Part shown: piece after piece, positions 6,893 to 17,121 of the stretch
Layout: every line of letters begins with the position of its first letter
Numbering within the stretch: the stretch's first letter is position 1
From: Paenirhodobacter hankyongi
GTDB lineage: Bacteria; Pseudomonadota; Alphaproteobacteria; Rhodobacterales; Rhodobacteraceae
Length of the DNA stretch: 64,000 nt
Reading direction: 5' to 3'
Assembly (NCBI RefSeq): GCF_003664585.1
Contig: NZ_RCHI01000018.1
Coordinates: 18,948-82,947, forward strand
Made by a program: the position numbers and the translations under genes
Notes under the pieces: model-generated
Told to the model about the DNA's origin: nothing
The model's input: only the letters and a program-made list of their open reading frames with translations
Databases searched by the model: none

Positions 6893-8655
6893 GCGATCGT
6901 GAGCGGGAGTTTCGCATCCGCCCCGGCAAGCCGCGCGCTCGCTCAGCACCGCGGTCCAAGAGCTTCGTCAGCCAGGTGCTGCGGGCGGCTCAGAAATCGG
7001 GGCATGGCACGCCGTCGCGTTCATCATCGGCCCATAGCGCCTCGACCTTCGGGCGCGGGCATGGCCGCTTTGGGCGGGCGCGGCTTTTTGTGCCAACCCG
7101 CCGTGTTGTGGTGGCCGCGCGCATCGCCCGCCACAAGGGGCGCGCCTATCGGTCTGCCCCGCTCGCCAAACACCTCTCCTATCTGAAGCGCGAGGGTGTC
7201 AGCCGGGACGGGGAGGCGGGGGTGCCTTTCGATGCTGCGAGCGACAAGGCGGATGATCTGGGCTTCGCGCGGCGCTGTGAAGAGGATCGCCATCATTTCC
7301 GTTTCATCGTCTCCCCGGAGGATGCTGCCGAGCTCGAGGATCTCAAGAGCTTCACCCGCGATCTGGTCCGTCAGATGGAGGCGGATCTGGGCACAAGGCT
7401 CGATTGGGTCGCGGTCGATCATTGGAACACCGATAATCCCCATGTCCATCTGCTCCTGCGCGGGGTCGATGAGGCGGGAGCCGACCTGGTGATCTCGCGC
7501 GATTATATCAGCGCCGGTTTGCGCTCGCGGGCCGAGGACCTGGTCGCGCTGGAACTGGGACCGAAGCCTGAGCACGAAATCCGCAACGCGCTTGAACGCG
7601 AGGTCACGGCAGAGCGCTGGACCCGGATCGATCGAGAAATCCGTTTCCGTGCGGATGATCTGGGGCAGATCGATCTGAGGCCAGCGGCGAAGGGCCCTGA
7701 CGATCCGGAGTTGCGCCGGTTGATGGTCGGCCGACTGCAACACCTTCGGAAGATGGGGCTCGCAGTCGAAGCCGCGCCCGGTGAGTGGAGCCTCGGTCTC
7801 GAAGCCGAGCGCACCCTGCGGGACCTCGGCACGCGCGGCGACATTATCAAGACGATGCACCGGGCCTTCGCGTCCCGCGGGCAAGATCGCGGGTGCGACG
7901 CTTTCGTGGTGGAGCCGGGCGGGGCAGGGGCACCCGTTATCGGACGGCTGGTCGAGAAAGGGCTGCACAACGAACTCACCGGCGAGGCCTATGCGGTGAT
8001 CGACGCGACGGACGGGCGGGCCTATCATGTGCGTTTCCGCGGCCTCGAGGCCTTCGATCATGCGCCGCCCGAGGGCGGTATTGTTGAGCTGCGCCGGTTT
8101 GGAGGCACGGACGATCCGCACCCGACGCTGGTGCTTGCCAACCGATCCGATCTCGATCTGCAAAGTCAGATCGCCGCGCCCGGGGCAACCTGGCTTGATC
8201 ACCGGCTGGTCGAACGACAACGGACCCCGCTCGCCCTGGGCGGCTTCGGAGGTGAGGTGCGTGAGGCGCTGGAGGCCAGGGTCGATCACCTGGCCGCAAA
8301 TGGCCTCGCGCAGCGTCAGGGGCAACGGGTCGTCCTGCAGCGCGATTTGCTCGCCACGCTCCGGCGCCGCGAGTTGGACGCCGTGGGCGAAAGGCTCAGC
8401 ATCGAAACCGGTTTGCCCCGGCATGCGGCGAAGACGGGGGAACATGTTGCCGGAACCTATCGACGCCAGCTCACGCTCTCCTCGGGGCGCTACGCGATGA
8501 TCGAGGGCATCGGCCCCGACGGCGGGCGCGGCTTCCAGCTCGTACCCTGGTCTCGGGAGATCGAACAGAAACTTGGCCAGCACATCTCGGGCGTTGCACG
8601 GTCGGGGGGCGGCGTGGATTGGACCCTGGGCCGTAAACGTGGGCTGGGGATATGA
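6889..8655 (+). CDS. Relaxase / mobilization nuclease with DUF3363 domain (RlxS-like)
   Basis: A 588-residue VirD2/TraI-type relaxase. The metal-binding histidine region is VDHWNTDNPHVHLLLRG (about residues 176-192), preceded by the conserved HHFRFIVSPEDAAELEDLK. A DUF3363 region occupies much of the C-terminal half. It nicks oriT and leads the strand into the recipient together with TraG. The ATG at 6889 follows the small coupled ORF; the frame stays open further upstream, but that part lacks family sequence. I could not place oriT with confidence. Confidence 0.85.
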   Translation: MSDREREFRIRPGKPRARSAPRSKSFVSQVLRAAQKSGHGTPSRSSSAHSASTFGRGHGRFGRARLFVPTRRVVVAARIARHKGRAYRSAPLAKHLSYLKREGVSRDGEAGVPFDAASDKADDLGFARRCEEDRHHFRFIVSPEDAAELEDLKSFTRDLVRQMEADLGTRLDWVAVDHWNTDNPHVHLLLRGVDEAGADLVISRDYISAGLRSRAEDLVALELGPKPEHEIRNALEREVTAERWTRIDREIRFRADDLGQIDLRPAAKGPDDPELRRLMVGRLQHLRKMGLAVEAAPGEWSLGLEAERTLRDLGTRGDIIKTMHRAFASRGQDRGCDAFVVEPGGAGAPVIGRLVEKGLHNELTGEAYAVIDATDGRAYHVRFRGLEAFDHAPPEGGIVELRRFGGTDDPHPTLVLANRSDLDLQSQIAAPGATWLDHRLVERQRTPLALGGFGGEVREALEARVDHLAANGLAQRQGQRVVLQRDLLATLRRRELDAVGERLSIETGLPRHAAKTGEHVAGTYRRQLTLSSGRYAMIEGIGPDGGRGFQLVPWSREIEQKLGQHISGVARSGGGVDWTLGRKRGLGI

Positions 8656-8746
8656 GGTCGTCAGGTCACCGTCTCGGAAACTTGCTTCGAGGTCGGCAAG
8701 ACGACATCAAGGACAGGGACGGTGAGGCAAGGGGCGAGACATCGAC

Positions 8747-9355
8747 ATGGCTAAGGACTACGCGCTTCAGTTTCGGGTTTGGCTATGGGGGATAGAGCCC
8801 CAGATTTGGCGCCGGCTGTTGCTCTCGCCGGAGTTGAACTTCGCCGAGCTCCATGAGGTGATCCAGGCCGCCTTCGGCTGGTAAGACAGCCATATGCACC
8901 AGTTCACCATCGGAGGGCTCACCGTCGGGGCACCTGAGATCAATGATGACGACATCGCCGGTCGCCGGACACTCGAGGCGGCCGAGGTGAAGCTTCGGGA
9001 CCTCGATTTTCGTCGGATCGCGTCACCGTACCTGCTTTATGAGTATGATTTCGGGGATGCCTGGGTTCATCAACTCGATCTGGAAACGCGTGTTCAGTTT
9101 GATCGGCCAGAGATGAAGGCGGCCGTGTTGGGTGGCGAACGCGCGGGGCCGCCCGAGGATTGTGGCGGGCGCCATTCCTACGGCGATTTCGTGCTGTCCC
9201 TGAAAGACCCGCATCATTCGGAGCATCGACAAAATCGAGCCTGGGTCGGAAAGGCCTTTGACCCGGAAAAGTTCGATCTGGGCAAAACGCAGAAAGCGGT
9301 GGACCGGGCACTTGCCAAATGCCGTGGCGATTACCTTTTCCGGCAACGGTCCTGA
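8747..9355 (+). pseudogene. pRiA4b ORF-3-like gene interrupted by an in-frame TAA
   Basis: From ATG 8747 the frame reads MAKDYALQFRVWLWGIEPQI then WRRLLLSPELNFAELHEVIQ and AAFGW, stops at TAA 8882-8884, and resumes in the same frame as DSHMHQFTIGG. Both parts together give a full-length (about 200 residue) plasmid pRiA4b ORF-3 family protein, including YEYDFGDAWVHQL. A single base change (for example from GAA) would explain the TAA. The downstream part has an ATG at 8894 and could be made separately. Function of the family is unknown. Such genes are common passengers of alphaproteobacterial mobile elements. Confidence 0.75.
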
Positions 9356-9460
9356 CACTGGAAGCATCGAGCCTCCTTTACGCACGCCACGCTAGCCGGG
9401 TCTGCCGGGGATGATTGCTGCCACTTGATCCGACGTTTCAGGGGCCGAACATGTCGCGGC

Positions 9461-11449
9461 ATGACAGCCACGAAAATCCTCTGGGGCCAGATCCTCGCCG
9501 TTTTCCTGATCGTGCTCGCCACCACCTGGGGCGGAACACAGTGGGTTGCCTGGCGTCTGGGGTTTCAAGCACAGCTGGGGGCGCCATGGTTCGAGCTTCT
9601 CGGCATGCCAGTTTATCCCCCGCCAGCCCTCTTCTGGTGGTGGTATTTCTACGATGCCTATGCCCGCTCGATCTTCTGGGAAGGTGGGGCCATCGCGGCC
9701 TCCGGCGGTTTCATCTCCATCGCCGTGGCGATCTCGCTCTCGGTGATCCGGGCGCGTGAGGCGGCGGATGTCGACACCTACGGCTCAGCCCGCTGGGCCG
9801 AACGAAAGGAGGTCGAAGATCTGGGGTTGCTCGGGCCCGATGGTGTGGTTCTCGGCAAGCTCGATCAGGATTACCTACGCCATGACGGGCCGGAGCATGT
9901 GTTGTGCTTTGCACCCACGCGGTCTGGCAAGGGCGTTGGGCTGGTCGTCCCTTCGCTGCTGACATGGCCGGGATCCGCGATCGTCCATGACATCAAGGGC
10001 GAGAACTGGGAGCTGACCGCGGGATTTCGCGCCAGGCATGGCCGCGTCCTGCGGTTCGATCCGACAAGCATGGCCTCCGCGGCCTATAACCCGCTGCTCG
10101 AGGTGCGGCGCGGCGAGTGGGAGGTGCGCGACGTTCAGAACGTGGCGGATGTTCTGGTCGATCCGGAAGGCTCGCTCGAAAAGCGCAACCACTGGGAAAA
10201 GACCTCGCATTCGCTGCTCGTGGGCGCGATCCTGCATGTGCTCTATGCCGAGGCGGACAAGACCTTGGCGGGTGTCGCGGCCTTCCTCTCCGATCCGCGC
10301 CGTCCGATCGAAGCCACGCTGCAGGCGATGATGACCACCCGCCATCTGGGAGAGGTGGGTCCGCACCCGGTCATCGCCTCGACTGCCCGGGAATTGCTCA
10401 ACAAGTCCGACAACGAACGCTCCGGCGTGCTTTCGACGGCCATGTCCTTCCTCGGCCTCTATCGCGATCCGGTCGTCGCCCATGTCACGCGGCGCTGTGA
10501 CTGGCGCATCTCCGAGCTGATCACCGATCCGCGGCCCGCCACGCTCTATCTCGTGGTGCCGCCCTCCGACATCTCGCGCACGAAGCCGCTGATCCGGCTG
10601 GTGCTGAACCAGATCGGTCGCCGCCTGACGGAGGATCTGCACGCCAAGGACCGCAAGCACCGGGTGCTGATGCTGCTCGACGAATTCCCGGCGCTCGGGC
10701 GGCTCGATTTTTTTGAGAGCGCCTTGGCCTTCATGGCGGGCTACGGGATCAAGAGCTTCCTGATCGCCCAGTCGCTCAACCAGATCGAAAAGGCCTATGG
10801 CCCTAACAACGCGATCCTCGACAATTGCCACGTTCGGGTGAGCTTCGCCACCAATGACGAACGCACGGCCAAGCGGGTCTCAGACGCGCTCGGCACGGCG
10901 ACCGAGATGAAGGCGATGCGCAACTATGCCGGGCACCGGCTGGCACCTTGGCTCGGCCATCTGATGGTCTCCCGATCAGAAACCGCGCGCCAGCTTCTGA
11001 CGCCGGGCGAGATCATGCAACTGCCTTCAGATGACGAGATCGTCATGGTCGCTGGATCCTCGCCGATCCGGGCGAAGAAGGCGCGATACTATCTCGACCG
11101 GCGGTTCCTCGAACGCGTCTTGCCGCCGCCCGAAGCGGGCCCAGTGGCGATGCTGACAAAGCCGGATGGCTGGTCCGATCTGCCCTTGCCTGTGACCGAG
11201 ACCAAGCCTCAGGCGCAAGCGGGCTCGAGCGATGATGACGAGGCCAACGCCGGGCTACGGCGCGAACCGGATCTGCCCGAACATGTCGAGATTGTTCACC
11301 AGAGTGATCCGGCCCCCGCGAAGGAATTCGAGATGATGCTGGACGACGGGCCGGAAGACGCGGCTCGTCAGCGCCAGGTGCTCCGGCGCCAGATGGGGCA
11401 GGTGGCGCGCCAGGCGACGCTCGATCATGACGATGGCATCGCGCTGTGA
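9461..11449 (+). CDS. traG: Type IV coupling protein TraG/VirD4
   Basis: A 662-residue inner-membrane ATPase. Two hydrophobic segments lie in residues 5-30 and about 65-100. Walker A is APTRSGKGVG (about residues 149-158), and the Walker B region is VLMLLDEFPALGRLDFFESA. GYGIKSFLIAQSLNQIEKAYG is typical of the family. It hands the relaxase-DNA complex to the Trb channel. The ATG at 9461 gives a normal VirD4 N-terminus; a start 12 codons upstream is possible. It is followed after 11 bp by the CopG gene, as in relatives. Confidence 0.92.
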   Translation: MTATKILWGQILAVFLIVLATTWGGTQWVAWRLGFQAQLGAPWFELLGMPVYPPPALFWWWYFYDAYARSIFWEGGAIAASGGFISIAVAISLSVIRAREAADVDTYGSARWAERKEVEDLGLLGPDGVVLGKLDQDYLRHDGPEHVLCFAPTRSGKGVGLVVPSLLTWPGSAIVHDIKGENWELTAGFRARHGRVLRFDPTSMASAAYNPLLEVRRGEWEVRDVQNVADVLVDPEGSLEKRNHWEKTSHSLLVGAILHVLYAEADKTLAGVAAFLSDPRRPIEATLQAMMTTRHLGEVGPHPVIASTARELLNKSDNERSGVLSTAMSFLGLYRDPVVAHVTRRCDWRISELITDPRPATLYLVVPPSDISRTKPLIRLVLNQIGRRLTEDLHAKDRKHRVLMLLDEFPALGRLDFFESALAFMAGYGIKSFLIAQSLNQIEKAYGPNNAILDNCHVRVSFATNDERTAKRVSDALGTATEMKAMRNYAGHRLAPWLGHLMVSRSETARQLLTPGEIMQLPSDDEIVMVAGSSPIRAKKARYYLDRRFLERVLPPPEAGPVAMLTKPDGWSDLPLPVTETKPQAQAGSSDDDEANAGLRREPDLPEHVEIVHQSDPAPAKEFEMMLDDGPEDAARQRQVLRRQMGQVARQATLDHDDGIAL

Positions 11450-11458
11450 GGGCCGGGG

Positions 11459-11857
11459 ATGCGTAGCCGCCTGAATGTTTCACTGCCCGTGGAGATGATC
11501 GGGCGCATCAACGATCTGGCCGATCGCAAGCGGATCACACGCTCCGCCGTCGTGGAGGCTTCGGTCGAAAGCTTCCTGTCGCCCGATCACGTCGATCTCC
11601 AGGAAGCGGCGATGACCCGCCGGCTCGACCGGCTGTCCCGTCAGCTCGCGCGGCTGGAACGCGATCAGCATATCACCTCAGAAACCCTGGCGCTCTTCGT
11701 GCGCTTCTGGCTCACCGTCACACCGCCGATCCCGACCGAAGACCAGGCCACCGCGCAGGCCAAGGGGCGTGAGCGTTTCGAGGGCTTCGTCGAGACGCTT
11801 GGGCGGCGAGTGCAGAAGGGGAGCAGGTTTTTCGATGAAGGCTCGCCAGAAGCCTAG
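11459..11857 (+). CDS. CopG-type ribbon-helix-helix protein
   Basis: A 132-residue protein. Residues 1-45 (MRSRLNVSLPVEMIGRINDL, then ADRKRITRSAVVEASVESFL) form a ribbon-helix-helix DNA-binding domain. The rest is helical (RRLDRLSRQLARLERDQHIT). In Tn4371-like elements this gene sits between traG and trbB, and is thought to control the trb operon or assist at oriT. Here the defence-like operon separates it from trbB by 15 kb. Confidence 0.8.
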   Translation: MRSRLNVSLPVEMIGRINDLADRKRITRSAVVEASVESFLSPDHVDLQEAAMTRRLDRLSRQLARLERDQHITSETLALFVRFWLTVTPPIPTEDQATAQAKGRERFEGFVETLGRRVQKGSRFFDEGSPEA

Positions 11858-11934
11858 GCGACAACTCCAGGTGGAGTGGTTGGCCTGATTGGAACACGCG
11901 AGTTGCCGAACTGTAGCGCTTCAAGATATCCCTG

Positions 11935-11959
11935 TTATAGCAAGACTATTTCGGGGAGG
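11935..11959 (+). promoter_or_regulatory. Possible -10 element and strong ribosome-binding site of the defence-like operon
   Basis: TGTTATAG (extended -10-like, TTATAG at 11935-11940) precedes GGGGAGG at 11953-11959, which is 4 bp before the helicase ATG at 11964. No good -35 element is seen at the right distance, so the promoter call is weak. The ribosome-binding site is what fixes the start at 11964. Confidence 0.35.
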
Positions 11960-11963
11960 TTTT

Positions 11964-14900
11964 ATGAAAGCGTTCGAGTTCGATTCTGAAATCGTCGAGA
12001 CCTACTCCCGATTTTCCCGTTCTTTCAGCACCATTCGTGCTGATGATCTGCGTGAGCAAGTTGAAGCGGAATATTCCGCGGGGCGTTTTTGGCCTGAGAG
12101 TCTGCTCTCTCTGAACCCGCGTTATTTGAAGGGGCCGACAGTTGATGAGCTCGTCTCGTCGAGTGATCTCGACGAGGCGACAGGGCAGATTTTTCGCTTT
12201 GATGGAGACCCGATCCGCTTTCATCGCCATCAGGCACAGGCGATTTCCAAGGCGCGCATGGGGCAGAGCTTCGTGGTGACCACCGGTACCGGGTCCGGGA
12301 AATCATTATGTTTCTTTGTGCCGATCGTCGACGCCGTTGTGCGCGCCCTGAAAGCTGGCAAGGCGCATTCAACCCGGGCGATCATCGTTTATCCGATGAA
12401 CGCGCTTGCAAACAGCCAGATCAAAGAAATTGAGAAATTCATCGCGCAATCGGGGCTGCCGGAGCATCTGCGCCCGGTGGTGCGGCGCTATACCGGGCAG
12501 GAGAGCCATGAGGAACGCCAACGCATAGCCGACAACCCGCCAGATATCCTGCTCACCAACTTTATGATGGCCGAACTTCTTTTGACCAGACAGGACGAGC
12601 TCGACACCAAGGTCATTTCGAACGCCTCGGGACTGGAGTTCATTGTGCTCGATGAGCTGCACACCTATCGGGGCCGGCAAGGGGCCGATGTGGCAATTCT
12701 GGTGCGCCGGTTGCGAAACCGCTGTGCGCCGACTGCTGCACCGATCTGCATCGGTACCTCGGCAACGATGGTCAGCGAGGGATCTGAGGCAAGCAAGGCT
12801 GAGGCGGTGGCCGTAGTGGCGACACGGCTCTTCGGGGCGCAGATCGGACCTGATGCTGTGATCGACGAGTCGTTGGAATGTGCAACTGACGACACGCTAA
12901 CGCTCGACAGCGTGCGCCCGCATCTCGCTCAGGTGTTGACGGCACCGTTGCCGGAGGTTCTCACCGACGAGGTGCTGAGGACCCATCCGCTTGCAATCTG
13001 GGCGGAGCGCGAGTTGGGGTTAGATGACGCGCAAGGCCTGACCCGCAAGCCGCCAACACCCTTTGGTGAGGCGGTCGAACGGCTTTCGTTGGCAAGCGGT
13101 GTTGAGTCCGAGGTCTGCCGTGAGGCATTCACGCAGTTTCTGACCCGCGTGAGCCTGCCCGAGATAGAGCGCGGAGGCCGCGGGGCAGGCGCATTCCTTG
13201 CGTTCAAACTGCATCGGTTCATTTCTGGTGCAGGCGAAATCTACACTACTTTGACTGCCCGCCCGCGCCGCGTTCTGTTCGAGGGGCAGCTCGAAGACCC
13301 AGAGGCGCCAGGCAACCGGCTGTATCCCACGCGATTTTGCCGAAACTGTGGGCAGGAAATGCATGTGGTCACGAAGGCCGAAGATGCTGAGGGCGGGCTT
13401 TTTCTGCCTCGGAACATCGACGATTTGCCGATCGAGAGCGACGAGGGCGAGATCGGCGGTTACCTGACCCCGGTCGGGGGGGGGGACCCGGATTACATCT
13501 TCACTGGGGATATCGAGACCTACCCGGAAGACTGGCGCGAGGAAAAGAACGGCGTTGAGAGACTGCGCTCGAACTATCGCAAACGCGTGCCAGAGCGCTT
13601 CTCGCTGGCCGCGAACGGGCGCATGAGTGCCGAGGGTGTAGAGTTCTGGTTTATGCCAGGCAAGTTCGGATTTTGTCCCTGTTGTCAGTTTGAACCGCAG
13701 CCGCGCATGCGGGAGCGCGGCAAGCTTCCGGGGCTTTCCGGCGAAGGGCGCAGTTCGGCCACCACGCTTCTGGTGTCTAGCGCGCTCGAATGGATGAACC
13801 GGGAGGGAAGCGGCGTTCCACCGGAGAAGCGCAAGCTGTTGGGCTTCACCGATAACCGGCAGGACGCGGCACTGCAGGCCGGGCATTTCAATGATTTCCT
13901 TTTTGTTGGGCTGCTGCGCGGAGCAATCTTACGCGCGGTTCTCGATACATCGAATGCCGGTTTGAGCGACGACGAATTCGGACTGAACACAGTGCGGGCA
14001 CTTGGCTTCACCGCCGACAACAAGAACGCGCGGGTTCACTGGATGCTTGAGCCAGAATCCGGGGCCGTGACGCGAGAAGATGCGCAGCGCGCCCTCGCCA
14101 AGGTACTGGAGCATCGAGTCTGGACAGACTTGCGGCGTGGTTGGCGTTATACCAACCCTAACCTGTTCGAACTCGGACTGGTCGAGGTTGAGTTCCGAGG
14201 CCTTGATGAGGTGGTACAAGATACCTCAGCGCTCAACTCGATTCTGCCCGCACTTGCTGAAAAAGACCGCATCGAACGGCACGCACTTTTGCATGAGATC
14301 TTGCGTTTCTTCCTCGAAGGGCTTGCGGTGCAGACCGAAGCTCTCGATCGTACGGAACTCGACAGTGTGAGTTTGAAATCACGCAACTTTCTTCGCGCGC
14401 CTTGGGCCATCGATTCCAAGGAACAGCTGCGCGGGCGGTCCACCCTGCTTTTGCAGGCTCCGAGTAAGAAGGTGACGTCGTTGCGGGAAGAGCAGGTGTT
14501 CCTGCGCGCCGGCCCGACCTCGCGCCTTGGACGTCAGATCAACCGTATCTCGAAACTTGGGGTGAAGCTGAAGCGCGACGACTACCTGACGGTAATGGCT
14601 GGAATTATGAGCCTTTTCGAACGAGAAGGGTTGATCGTTCCCGTTGATCTCGAGCTCGATCTGCGCGGTTGGCGCCTTTCGCCTTCGGCGGTACGGATCA
14701 TTCCGGGGCCGACGGTGCTTGGCGATCAACCCAAAGGCAACCGATATTTCGTCGAGCTCTACAGTTCGATCGCCGATGATCTAAAGCAAGGGTACAGTAG
14801 CTATTGGGGGCTCGAAGGGCGAGAGCACACGGCACAGGTCACACAAAAGCAGCGCGAATGGCGCGAATGGCGTTTCCGCTACGAGGCCGACGATCGCAAC

Positions 14901-17117
14901 TTGTTGGCGCAAAATAGTGCCGAGTTGAAGGCGGCAGGTGAAAGCAACCAGTTCCTGCCCGCGCTTTTCTGCTCGCCGACGATGGAACTGGGCGTTGATA
15001 TTTCGGCGCTGAACGCAGTCTATCTACGCAACGTACCACCTACGCCCGCCAATTACGCGCAACGCGCGGGGCGTGCTGGCCGTTCAGGTCAAGCTGCAGT
15101 GATCGTCACTTATTGTGCCGCGCAATCGCCGCACGACCAGTACTTTTTCGAACGCCGCAACGACATGGTGGCTGGGCAAGTGCGCCCGCCTGCGCTCGAC
15201 ATCACGAATGAAGAGCTGGTTCGCTCGCATCTGCATGCGGTCTGGCTGGCCGAGGCAAAGCTGAGACTGTCGCCTGATATACCGGAAATCCTTGATCTGA
15301 CGGCCGAGGGTTACCCGCTAAGGCCCGAGCTGCGCGAAGTGATCGAGCGGCCGTCTCTGCGTACGACCTCGCATGCGCCGATGAAGCTGGTGCTCGAGCA
15401 GATCATCGCCTCCGAAGGGGGTGTTCCCGGCTGGCTGGGCGAGCTGGATGTCTTTGTCGAAAATATCGCAGAAAAGGCCCCTGAGCGCTTCGATGAGGCG
15501 TTTGCACGCTGGCGCGAGCTTTACCACTCTGCGCGCAGTCAGCTCGCGGAAGCGAACAAGCGGTCGATGACGGCGGGTCTGCCCAAGGACGAGCGGCAAA
15601 AAATCAAGGCCGCGCAGATCCAAGCGACCGACCAGATCGCCATCCTCGAACAGGGTAAGGCGAGCAATGGTTCAGATTTCTATTCCTACCGTTACCTTGC
15701 CACGGAAGGTTTCTTGCCTGGCTACAACTTCCCGCGGTTGCCGCTCTATGCTTTCGTGCCTGGTGAGGGAAAGACGGGTTCCTTCCTGCAACGTGCGCGC
15801 TTTCTCGCAATTTCCGAGTTTGGGCCGCGTAGCCTAATCTATCACGAGGGGCGAGCTTATCGCGTGGTGAAAGCGAAGCTTCCCCCGGAAGCACGCTCCG
15901 GCGACGGCTCCGACTTGGCGACGAAAGATATCTACATCTGCGAGAACTGCGGGGCCTCCCATGAAGGCGAGGTTGAGCGCTGTCATGCTTGCGATTCCTC
16001 GATGGCCGGTGCACTGCCGGTTCAACGCACTTTACGCATCGACAATGTCGAAGCCGCCCCGACCGAGCGCATTACCGCAAATGACGAAGAGCGGGTGCGG
16101 CAGGGGTTCGATATCCAGACTGTTTTCGCATGGCCGCGCCAAGTGACGGAGGCGGAACTCTGCTCCGGTGAGGAGGTGCTCTTGGCACTGCAATATGCGA
16201 ATGGCGCCGAAATCAGCCGCATCAACAAGGGACTGAAGCGGCGTAAGGAGCAAACCCTGCTCGGCTTCAACATCGATCCGCGTTCGGGCTATTGGGCGAA
16301 GGCTGAGGATGAAGATGACGATGCAGACACCGCGCCTGATGTCGTGCGCCCAGTCAGAATCGTGCCGATTGTAAGAGACCGCAAGAATGCACTTCTTCTA
16401 CGCTTCAAAGAGCCGGAAGCTCTGGCGCCCAAAACCATCGTCACGGTGCAGCATGCACTGTTGCGCGGTATCGAACTCAAGTATCAGCTCGAAGAAGGCG
16501 AAGTCTTGGGGGAACCACTGCCCGCGCGCAACAATCGCCGGACAGTGCTAGTCTACGAGGCGACAGAAGGTGGGGCCGGAGTGCTCAGTCGCCTTATCGA
16601 CGATCCCAAGGCGCTCGCTCGAGTGGCACGCGCAGCGCTCGAGCTGATGCATTTCGACGGGGTTGATGCGGCCATCGCATCTGGCGATCCGAACTTGCTT
16701 GTCGACAAGCCCGATGCCACCTGCGTGCGCGGCTGCTATCGTTGCCTACTGTCCTATTTCAACCAGCCCGACCACGAGTGGATTGACCGCACCAGCCATG
16801 GGGCTAATCAACTGCTGATCGACCTCGCGCGCGGAGAGGTGCGTCTGAGGACATCCACGCTACAAAAAGTCGTGCAAGGAAGCTGGGAGACGGTATTCAA
16901 GGAGGCGGGGCTGCCTGCCCCAGCAGGTGAACCTGCCACGTTCGGCGGGCAGGAGTTCCCCTTCGTCTGGCGAGCCAACCGGGTGGCGGCTGTTGTTGGG
17001 GTAGTGAGGCCAGAGGCTATCGCATATGGCGACGATCGAGGCTGGACTCTCTTCGAACTCCCGGAGCAACCCGATCAAGAACTGCCGTCCGGCATTGTTG
17101 CTGCGCTAAAGGACTGA
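11964..17117 (+). CDS. DEAD/DEAH helicase fused to DUF1998 domain (DruE / DrmA-DrmB / MrfA-like)
   Basis: A 1717-residue protein, first gene of the five-gene operon. The helicase core carries TGTGSGKS (motif I, about residue 106), [11 protein letters not shown] (Ia), [15 protein letters not shown] (II, about 229), GTSATM (III, about 263), then a Cys pair FCRNCGQE (about 458), [13 protein letters not shown] (about 628), MELGVDIS (about 1003) and [11 protein letters not shown] (VI, about 1033). A zinc ribbon CENCGASH...CHAC lies near 1326-1343. The C-terminal DUF1998 region has [16 protein letters not shown] and [14 protein letters not shown] (about 1586). This architecture is shared by Druantia DruE, by DISARM DrmA plus DrmB together, and by repair helicase MrfA (YprA). 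The operon context favours defence. A G10 tract at 13476-13485 lies inside the gene. Confidence 0.85.
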   Translation: MKAFEFDSEIVETYSRFSRSFSTIRADDLREQVEAEYSAGRFWPESLLSLNPRYLKGPTVDELVSSSDLDEATGQIFRFDGDPIRFHRHQAQAISKARMGQSFVVTTGTGSGKSLCFFVPIVDAVVRALKAGKAHSTRAIIVYPMNALANSQIKEIEKFIAQSGLPEHLRPVVRRYTGQESHEERQRIADNPPDILLTNFMMAELLLTRQDELDTKVISNASGLEFIVLDELHTYRGRQGADVAILVRRLRNRCAPTAAPICIGTSATMVSEGSEASKAEAVAVVATRLFGAQIGPDAVIDESLECATDDTLTLDSVRPHLAQVLTAPLPEVLTDEVLRTHPLAIWAERELGLDDAQGLTRKPPTPFGEAVERLSLASGVESEVCREAFTQFLTRVSLPEIERGGRGAGAFLAFKLHRFISGAGEIYTTLTARPRRVLFEGQLEDPEAPGNRLYPTRFCRNCGQEMHVVTKAEDAEGGLFLPRNIDDLPIESDEGEIGGYLTPVGGGDPDYIFTGDIETYPEDWREEKNGVERLRSNYRKRVPERFSLAANGRMSAEGVEFWFMPGKFGFCPCCQFEPQPRMRERGKLPGLSGEGRSSATTLLVSSALEWMNREGSGVPPEKRKLLGFTDNRQDAALQAGHFNDFLFVGLLRGAILRAVLDTSNAGLSDDEFGLNTVRALGFTADNKNARVHWMLEPESGAVTREDAQRALAKVLEHRVWTDLRRGWRYTNPNLFELGLVEVEFRGLDEVVQDTSALNSILPALAEKDRIERHALLHEILRFFLEGLAVQTEALDRTELDSVSLKSRNFLRAPWAIDSKEQLRGRSTLLLQAPSKKVTSLREEQVFLRAGPTSRLGRQINRISKLGVKLKRDDYLTVMAGIMSLFEREGLIVPVDLELDLRGWRLSPSAVRIIPGPTVLGDQPKGNRYFVELYSSIADDLKQGYSSYWGLEGREHTAQVTQKQREWREWRFRYEADDRNLLAQNSAELKAAGESNQFLPALFCSPTMELGVDISALNAVYLRNVPPTPANYAQRAGRAGRSGQAAVIVTYCAAQSPHDQYFFERRNDMVAGQVRPPALDITNEELVRSHLHAVWLAEAKLRLSPDIPEILDLTAEGYPLRPELREVIERPSLRTTSHAPMKLVLEQIIASEGGVPGWLGELDVFVENIAEKAPERFDEAFARWRELYHSARSQLAEANKRSMTAGLPKDERQKIKAAQIQATDQIAILEQGKASNGSDFYSYRYLATEGFLPGYNFPRLPLYAFVPGEGKTGSFLQRARFLAISEFGPRSLIYHEGRAYRVVKAKLPPEARSGDGSDLATKDIYICENCGASHEGEVERCHACDSSMAGALPVQRTLRIDNVEAAPTERITANDEERVRQGFDIQTVFAWPRQVTEAELCSGEEVLLALQYANGAEISRINKGLKRRKEQTLLGFNIDPRSGYWAKAEDEDDDADTAPDVVRPVRIVPIVRDRKNALLLRFKEPEALAPKTIVTVQHALLRGIELKYQLEEGEVLGEPLPARNNRRTVLVYEATEGGAGVLSRLIDDPKALARVARAALELMHFDGVDAAIASGDPNLLVDKPDATCVRGCYRCLLSYFNQPDHEWIDRTSHGANQLLIDLARGEVRLRTSTLQKVVQGSWETVFKEAGLPAPAGEPATFGGQEFPFVWRANRVAAVVGVVRPEAIAYGDDRGWTLFELPEQPDQELPSGIVAALKD
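13476..13485 (+). repeat. G10 homopolymer inside the helicase-DUF1998 gene
   Basis: Ten consecutive G in frame as part of V-G-G-G-D, about residue 505 of 1717. Runs of this length are slippage-prone and act as on/off switches in some restriction and defence genes. The frame is intact in this sequence. Confidence 0.7.
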
Positions 17118-17121
17118 TCCC

